Below the pieces are notes generated by a model. That model had not been told where the DNA came from, did no database searches, and worked only from the letters and a program-made list of their open reading frames with translations. Below, one piece after another: positions 58,785-64,000 of a DNA stretch of 64,000 nt (its first letter is position 1; the number at the start of each line of letters is the position of its first letter). The position numbers and the translations under genes are program-made. This stretch comes from DATHTC01 sp035456465 (GTDB taxonomy: Bacteria; Actinomycetota; Thermoleophilia; Gaiellales; Gaiellaceae): contig DATIDD010000077.1 in NCBI GenBank assembly GCA_035456465.1, positions 1-64,000 on the forward strand. The letters are read 5' to 3'.

Positions 58785-60215
58785 GTGAGCGGGCTCGACC
58801 GGCTCGCCTGGGGCTGCCTGCTCCCGAGCGTTCCCGGGCCGGAGCTCCCCGCATGGTCGCGTCGCTGGCTCGAGCGCGGCCTCGGCGGCGTCGTGCTGTT
58901 CGCGGCGAACGTGCGCGACGCCGAGCAGCTGCGGGCGCTGACCGTCGCGCTGCGGGCCGGGGGCGCTCCGCTGCTCGTGGCCGTCGACGAGGAGGGAGGA
59001 GACGTCACGCGCCTCGAGGCGCGGACGGGCAGCTCCTATCCGAGCGCGCTCGGACTCGGCGCCGTCGACGACCCGGCGCTGACCGAGGCCGTCGCCGGCT
59101 CGATCGCGGCGGAGCTCGCGGCGGCAGGCGTCAACCTCAACCTCGCGCCGGTCGCCGACGTGAACACGAACCCGGACAACCCCGTGATCGGCGTGCGCTC
59201 GTTCGGCGCCGACCCGGAGCTCGTTGCCCGGCACGTGCGGGCGTTCGTGGCGGGGACGCAGGCCCACGGCGTGGCGGCGTGCGCGAAGCACTTCCCCGGC
59301 CACGGCGACACCCGGGTGGACTCGCACCGGGAGCTCGCGGTCGTGTCGCGCAGCCGCGAGGAGCTGGAGGCGGTCGAGCTCCGACCGTTCGCGGCCGCGA
59401 TCGAGGCCGGCGTCGCGTCGGTGATGACCGGCCATCTCGTCGTGCCGGCGCTCGACGAGCAGCCCGCGACCCTCAGCGCGGCGCTCGTCGAGGGCGTGCT
59501 GCGGCACCAGCTCCGCTTCGGCGGGCTCGTGATCTCGGACGCGCTCGACATGCGCGCGATCGCCGGGACGGTCGGCATCGCCGAGGGCGCGGTGGGGTCG
59601 CTCGCGGCCGGCGTCGACGCGGTCTGCCTCGGCCCGTCCGTCGGGCCCGAGGCGGTGGAGGCGGTGCAGCGCGCGGTCGTCGACGCCGTCGGGTCGGGCC
59701 GGCTGACGGAGGCGCGCCTGGCGGAGGCGGCCGGCCGGGTGGCGTCGACTGCACGGGCTGCGACCGGGTCCGCGGACGGCGCCGACCGCGGCGTGGGCGT
59801 CGAGGCGGCCCGTCGCGCCCTGCGCGTCCACGGCGACGCGGCCGCCGGGGAGGCGCCCGTCCTCGTCGAGCTCCGTCCCGAGCCGCTCGTCGCCGCCGGC
59901 GTGACGGGCGCCCGCCTCGGCGTGGCGCTGCTGGCCAGGGTGCCCCGGGCGACGGTGCTCGCGCTCGGGCGCGGAGACGCCCCGCCGGAGGTGCTCCCGG
60001 AGGGCCGGCTCGTCGTCGCCGTGCGGGACGCCGCCCGGGACCCGTGGCAGCAGCGGCTCGCCGGCCGCCTGCTCGAGCTGCGGCCCGGCGCGATCCTGGT
60101 CGAGACGGGCGTGCCCGGCTGGATGCCGTCGAGCGCGGCGGGGATCGTCGAGACGAACGGCGGCGGGCGCGCGAGCCTCGAGGCCGCGGCGCAGGTGCTC
60201 GCGGCCCCGCGCTGA
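58785..60215 (+). CDS. nagZ: GH3 beta-N-acetylglucosaminidase (NagZ-like)
   Basis: 476 residues. KHFPGHGDTRVDSH (168-181) is the NagZ loop with the acid/base Asp-His pair, and the nucleophile is Asp252 (VISDALDM). About 140 extra residues follow the catalytic barrel, forming a second domain as in Gram-positive NagZ. No signal peptide, so it cleaves GlcNAc-anhydroMurNAc or GlcNAc-MurNAc after import. GTG start 7 nt after the permease stop. Confidence 0.9.
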   Translation: MSGLDRLAWGCLLPSVPGPELPAWSRRWLERGLGGVVLFAANVRDAEQLRALTVALRAGGAPLLVAVDEEGGDVTRLEARTGSSYPSALGLGAVDDPALTEAVAGSIAAELAAAGVNLNLAPVADVNTNPDNPVIGVRSFGADPELVARHVRAFVAGTQAHGVAACAKHFPGHGDTRVDSHRELAVVSRSREELEAVELRPFAAAIEAGVASVMTGHLVVPALDEQPATLSAALVEGVLRHQLRFGGLVISDALDMRAIAGTVGIAEGAVGSLAAGVDAVCLGPSVGPEAVEAVQRAVVDAVGSGRLTEARLAEAAGRVASTARAATGSADGADRGVGVEAARRALRVHGDAAAGEAPVLVELRPEPLVAAGVTGARLGVALLARVPRATVLALGRGDAPPEVLPEGRLVVAVRDAARDPWQQRLAGRLLELRPGAILVETGVPGWMPSSAAGIVETNGGGRASLEAAAQVLAAPR

Positions 60216-60323
60216 CCGGCGGCCGAAATACCGCATTCAGGGGATTCGGCGGGAGCGCGTGGCGGGCACGATGCACTCGCGACGTCCGGCGGCTCCGGAA
60301 CGGCGCATGCGGCTCTTACCCTG

Positions 60324-60983
60324 ATGACTGCGGCCACTCACAAACCCCTGCGGGTTCTCGTCGCCGACGACCACCGGCTCATGCTGGCGGCCGTCCGGAG
60401 GGCCCTCGCGCGCTGCGACGACGTGGAGGTCGTGGCGGAGGTCGACGACGCGACGAAGATCGTCCCGACCGTCGGCGAGGTGCATCCCGACGTCGTCCTG
60501 CTCGACATCCGCATGCCGCAGCTCGACGGGCTCACCTGTCTCGAGCGCCTCAAGCGGCAGCACCCCGACGTCGAGATCGTGATCCTGTCGACCTTCGCGG
60601 GCGACGACCATCTCGACGCCGCGCGCGACCGCGGCGCCGCCGGCTACATCGTCAAGACGGTCGACCCGCTCGAGCTCGGCGCGATGATCGTCGAGGCCGT
60701 GCGGTCGGCCGAGTACCGCGTCTTCCGGCCCGAGGCCCCCGAGCCGGAGCCGGTCGGCGACGAGTACGGGCTCAGCGAGCGCGAGTTGACGATCCTGCGC
60801 GCGCTGGCGCGCGGGCTCACGAACAAGGACATCGGCCGCGAGCTCTGGGTGAGCGAGCAGACCGTGAAGTTCCACCTGCGAAACATCTACCGCAAGCTCG
60901 GGATCTCGAGCAGGACGGAGGCGGCGCGCTACGCGATCAGTCGCGGCCTCGTCGCCGGGGCGCAAGTCGCGGTCGGGGCGTGA
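60324..60983 (+). CDS. NarL/LuxR-family response regulator
   Basis: 219 residues. REC domain: VADDH, phospho-Asp61 (VVLLDIRMPQLDG), ILST, and Lys in YIVKT. LuxR HTH: LSERELTILRALARGLTNKD, EQTVKFHLRNIYRKLGISSR. Its stop overlaps the histidine kinase GTG by 4 bp. No SD was seen at its ATG. Closely similar to the regulator at 62454-63101. Confidence 0.92.
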   Translation: MTAATHKPLRVLVADDHRLMLAAVRRALARCDDVEVVAEVDDATKIVPTVGEVHPDVVLLDIRMPQLDGLTCLERLKRQHPDVEIVILSTFAGDDHLDAARDRGAAGYIVKTVDPLELGAMIVEAVRSAEYRVFRPEAPEPEPVGDEYGLSERELTILRALARGLTNKDIGRELWVSEQTVKFHLRNIYRKLGISSRTEAARYAISRGLVAGAQVAVGA

Positions 60984-62242
60984 CCCGCGGGCCTGCGCTT
61001 CCGGCGCCGTTGCCGGCCGACCTCGCCGAGGCGCTTCCGGCGTGGCCGGACCTCGATGCGGCCGAGCTCGTGCACCTGCTCGGCGGCGTCGACCGGCTCG
61101 CCGCGGTCGCCGAGGGCGGGGGCGCGCTCGTCCGCAGCACGGCCGTGGCGGGCGCCGCCGCGGCGCGGCTCGCGTTCGAGGGCCGGCTGGAGCCTGCGCG
61201 CGGCGAGGAGCTGGTCGCGTGGGCCGTGACGGGAGCCGACGTCTCCCCCGACGAGGCGCGCGTCTACGTCTTCCTGCGCACGCTGCTCGACGTCGCCGCG
61301 TCGGCGCCTTCGTCGGCGCGCCTGCTCGAAGGGCTGCTCGCCGCGCTCCACGCGCTCGGGCCGGCTCAGGCGGTGCGGCTGCAGGCGGACGGGACGGCGC
61401 TGTGCCGACCGGCCGGAGGCGAGCTCGGCGTCGACCCTCTCGAGCTGCCGGTCCCCGGATCGGGCGCGATCCTCCTCGTCCAGCCGGCGCCCGGCGCCGA
61501 GGCTTGCTGCCGTGCGTTCGCGGAGGAGACGGCGCGCCTGCTCGGCGCCGTGCTCCGTACGCGCAGCCGCAGCAGCTCCGCGGACGCGACCAAGCTCGAG
61601 GCGGCGCAGCGGCGCCTTCGCCGTCTGGCGCTCGACCTCCACGACGGGCCGGCGCAGGACGTGGCGGCGCTGGCCGTCGACGCGGCGCTGCTCCAGGCGG
61701 AGCTCGCCGACGACCTGACGCCGGAGCGCGTCGCCACGGCGCGCGAGCTCGCCGCCGAGCTGCGCGACCGTCTCGCCTCGCTCGGGCGCGACATTCGCGA
61801 CCTCGCCGAGGTGCTCGAGCCCCGTGCCATGCTCCGCGCGCCGCTCCGCGACATCCTCCTGCGCGAAGCGGGCGCCTTCGCGCGCCGCACGGGCATCGTC
61901 CCCTCGGTCGGGGTCGACGAGGACCTCGGGGTGATGACGGCGTCGCAGCAGATCGCGCTCGTGCGCGTCGCCCAGGAGGCGCTGACGAACATCCGCGACC
62001 ACGCCGGCGCGACGGCCGTGGACGTGAGCGCGCGGGTGACGGCGCAGGGCGTCTCGCTCGCGGTCGTCGACGACGGCTGCGGCTTCGACGTGGAGCGCGC
62101 GGCCGCCAGCGGGCGGATCGGGCTCGCCGGGATGGAGGAGCGCGTCCGCCTGCTCGGCGGGAGGCTCGCCGTCGACAGTCGCCCCGGGGCCGGCACGCGG
62201 GTGGAGGCGACGATCCCGCGCTGGCGCCCGTCGCCCTCGTAG
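60980..62242 (+). CDS. soluble histidine kinase (HisKA_3)
   Basis: 420 residues without membrane helices, so a cytosolic sensor. Residues 1-200 are Ala/Leu-rich with a weak GAF-like region (ALGPAQAVRLQADGTALCRP) and a Cys pair (EACCRAF). The phosphotransfer motif LRRLALDLHDGPAQDV places His221. The ATPase domain has EALTNIRDHAG, DDGCGFD and GRIGLAGMEERVRLLGG. It is flanked by two NarL regulators and may signal to both. Confidence 0.9.
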   Translation: MTRGPALPAPLPADLAEALPAWPDLDAAELVHLLGGVDRLAAVAEGGGALVRSTAVAGAAAARLAFEGRLEPARGEELVAWAVTGADVSPDEARVYVFLRTLLDVAASAPSSARLLEGLLAALHALGPAQAVRLQADGTALCRPAGGELGVDPLELPVPGSGAILLVQPAPGAEACCRAFAEETARLLGAVLRTRSRSSSADATKLEAAQRRLRRLALDLHDGPAQDVAALAVDAALLQAELADDLTPERVATARELAAELRDRLASLGRDIRDLAEVLEPRAMLRAPLRDILLREAGAFARRTGIVPSVGVDEDLGVMTASQQIALVRVAQEALTNIRDHAGATAVDVSARVTAQGVSLAVVDDGCGFDVERAAASGRIGLAGMEERVRLLGGRLAVDSRPGAGTRVEATIPRWRPSPS

Positions 62243-62245
62243 CGG

Positions 62246-62274
62246 CCCACCCTCCGGGTGGGTGACGACCACCC
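62246..62274. promoter_or_regulatory. GGGTGG-N7-CCACCC repeat, upstream copy
   Basis: CCCACCC-TCC-GGGTGGG (62246-62262) shares its right arm with GGGTGGGTGACGACCACCC (62256-62274). An inverted relative is found after the same regulator at 63113-63131. Either a kinase-operon terminator or a regulator site. Confidence 0.45.
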
Positions 62275-62453
62275 GTCCGGCCGACGCGTTCCCCGCTTCG
62301 GGACGCGATGCTCCGGCTGGATGGCAGGTTGGCGCGAAGGTGCGGTCGAGATGCGGAGGCCCGGGTGGGCAGCGCTGCTGCTCATGTGGGCCGTAGAGGC
62401 GCTGCGGCGCCGGCGCCAGCCCGTCCGCACGGGTCCCGAGGGGGAGCGGCGGC

Positions 62454-63101
62454 GTGGCGGCCTCGGTCGGTAACGGGACGCCCCTTCGGGTCGTCGTCTG
62501 CGACGACCACGCGCTGATCCGTTCCGCCCTGTGCCTGCTGCTCACGCCCGAGGAGGGGCTGGAGGTCGTGGGAGAGGCTGCCAGCGGCCCCGAGGTGCTG
62601 CCGCTCGTCGACCGCACCCAGCCGGACGTCGTCGTCCTCGACCTGCACATGCCGCAGCTCGACGGGTTCCGCTGCCTCGAGCAGCTCGCCGAGAGGCATC
62701 CGCGCGTCCGCATCGTCGTGCTGTCGGGGTCGGACGACGAGGCGACGATCGACGGCGCGCTGCGGCGCGGCGCGGTCGCCTACGTGCTGAAGTCGATCGA
62801 CCCGGTCGACCTCCCGGCCGCCGTCCGCCAGGCCGTCGCCGGCTGCGTCTACCAGCCCGGCGCGCTCCTCGCGGCGGCGGGCATGTCGCCCTCACGCGCG
62901 GCGGGCCTGTCGGAGAAGGAGGTCGGCGTGCTCGCCGAGCTGGCGAAGGGGCACTCGAACCGGCAGATCGCGCAGACGCTCTGGCTCAGCGAGCAGACCG
63001 TCAAGTTCCACCTGCGCAACGTCTACCGGAAGCTCGGCGTCGCGAACCGCACCGAGGCGCTCCGCCTCGCGCTCGACCAGCACCTCGTCGACGCCGCCTG
63101 A
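62454..63101 (+). CDS. NarL/LuxR-family response regulator
   Basis: 215 residues. VCDDH, phospho-Asp63 (VVVLDLHMPQLDG), VLSGS, and Lys in YVLKS. LuxR HTH: LSEKEVGVLAELAKGHSNRQ and EQTVKFHLRNVYRKLGVANR. It is 212 bp after the kinase and likely has its own promoter. GTG start; no clear SD. Two related inverted repeats bracket the gene. Confidence 0.9.
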   Translation: MAASVGNGTPLRVVVCDDHALIRSALCLLLTPEEGLEVVGEAASGPEVLPLVDRTQPDVVVLDLHMPQLDGFRCLEQLAERHPRVRIVVLSGSDDEATIDGALRRGAVAYVLKSIDPVDLPAAVRQAVAGCVYQPGALLAAAGMSPSRAAGLSEKEVGVLAELAKGHSNRQIAQTLWLSEQTVKFHLRNVYRKLGVANRTEALRLALDQHLVDAA

Positions 63102-63112
63102 ACCGTCCCGAC

Positions 63113-63131
63113 GGGTGGGTGCGAGCCACCC
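63113..63131. promoter_or_regulatory. GGGTGG-N7-CCACCC repeat, downstream copy
   Basis: GGGTGGGTGCGAGCCACCC, 11 bp past the regulator stop. Read on the minus strand, it matches the upstream copy including the CACCCGTC flank. Possible terminator. Confidence 0.45.
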
Positions 63132-63250
63132 CGAGGGTGCGTGCCCGGCCGATCGATCCGTCGCATGGTGAGCTCGTCACGGATCGCACGCGCGACGCCC
63201 GACAACCTCTCCGGTGACTCCGGGGCGACAGGACGCGGCGACCCGAAGCG

Positions 63251-63301
63251 CGGCGGGCGTTCGCGCCCGCCGAAGGGGCCCGGCCGGCGGCGCCGGGCCC
63301 C
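63251..63301. terminator. two tandem strong hairpins
   Basis: CGGCGGGCG-TTCG-CGCCCGCCG (9-bp stem with UUCG tetraloop, 63251-63272) is followed by a 10-bp stem GGGGCCCGGC/GCCGGGCCCC (63275-63301). They separate the regulator from the moxR unit and probably stop transcription. No T-run. Confidence 0.55.
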
Positions 63302-63339
63302 GCCCTGCCCGCCGACGAGCCGGACGAGGAGCGCAGCCT

Positions 63340-63455
63340 ATGCGTGAGAGCGGAGCGAACTACCCCTTCGACGCGGGAGCGAAGCGAGAGCATCGGCGAT
63401 CGTTGGAGGCGATGGTGGAGCGGCCGAGACGACCGGCGCACGGGGTCGACGGGTG

Positions 63456-63456
<1 letters not shown>
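63340..63456 (+). CDS. small ORF coupled to moxR
   Basis: 38 residues, basic (RESGANYPFDAGAKREHRRS at the start), no known family. ATG lies about 9 nt after GAGGAG and the stop overlaps the moxR ATG (TGATG). It may be a leader peptide for translational coupling, or a short protein in its own right. Confidence 0.4.

Positions 63457-64000
<544 letters not shown>

Noticed and set aside
60224..60250. CCGAA...TTCGG inverted repeat upstream of the first NarL regulator as an operator
   Set aside because: Arms are only 5 bp with a long spacer and no second copy, so chance is likely in this composition.
62258..62473. 71-codon ORF upstream of the second NarL regulator
   Set aside because: No SD, Arg-rich composition, overlaps an inverted repeat and the regulator start in another frame.

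Overview
High-GC bacterial chromosome, read as an actinomycete relative of the Thermoleophilia type (Gaiellales/Solirubrobacterales). The taxonomic guess is inference. It rests on GC above 70 percent, a MarP-type protease, a Tad pilus locus with no secretin gene, frequent GTG starts, and at least a dozen start codons placed 6-9 nt after a TANNNT -10 box, as in actinobacterial leaderless mRNAs. No transposase, phage gene or CRISPR array was seen; small palindromic repeats are present.

Layout. 1-7.2 kb: tRNA-Asp, a CHRD-like lipoprotein, a secreted M14 carboxypeptidase, a degenerate stand-alone receiver protein, a NarL-type two-component pair and a MarP-like protease. 7.2-13.3 kb: homocysteine methyltransferase/MTHFR fusion, a hairpin-rich intergenic region, SDR oxidoreductase, D-aminopeptidase, nucleotidyltransferase-like protein, metallophosphoesterase and MOSC protein. 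13.3-18.2 kb: an ABC-2 exporter with one ATPase and two homologous permease pairs, then a divergent bicupin. 18.3-24.8 kb: a Liv-type amino-acid importer with a class V PLP enzyme. 24.8-29.8 kb: a giant DUF2339 membrane protein, XRE regulator, 2-hydroxyacid dehydrogenase and ankyrin protein. 29.8-32.9 kb: a DrrAB-like exporter divergent from a MarR regulator. 32.9-42.2 kb: a Tad/Flp pilus operon ending with a VWA-TadB fusion, TadC and a long coiled-coil protein; a LAS-type peptidase is divergent.

44-50 kb: DUF192, PrmC-like methylase, thymidine kinase, cAMP-binding protein, DUF1206, and a MoxR/DUF58/VWA module. 50-60.2 kb: an amino-sugar and murein-recycling locus. One operon is murQ-nagA-ABC ATPase. 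The other strand has a DasR-like GntR regulator, a NagB-II-like SIS deaminase, a sugar ABC importer and nagZ. Three sites match the TGGT-N4-ACCA core of the Streptomyces DasR element. They lie in the murQ/gntR divergent promoter, just after the SIS gene, and next to the importer's start. This ties uptake, hydrolysis, ether cleavage, deacetylation and deamination to one regulator. 60.3-64 kb: two NarL-type regulators around a soluble histidine kinase, then a second MoxR gene running off the end, preceded by a coupled small ORF.

The most promising items are the complete DasR-like regulon, the VWA-TadB fusion with its operon-terminal coiled-coil partner, the structured intergenic region near 9.1-9.4 kb, and a dispersed hairpin with compensatory base changes.
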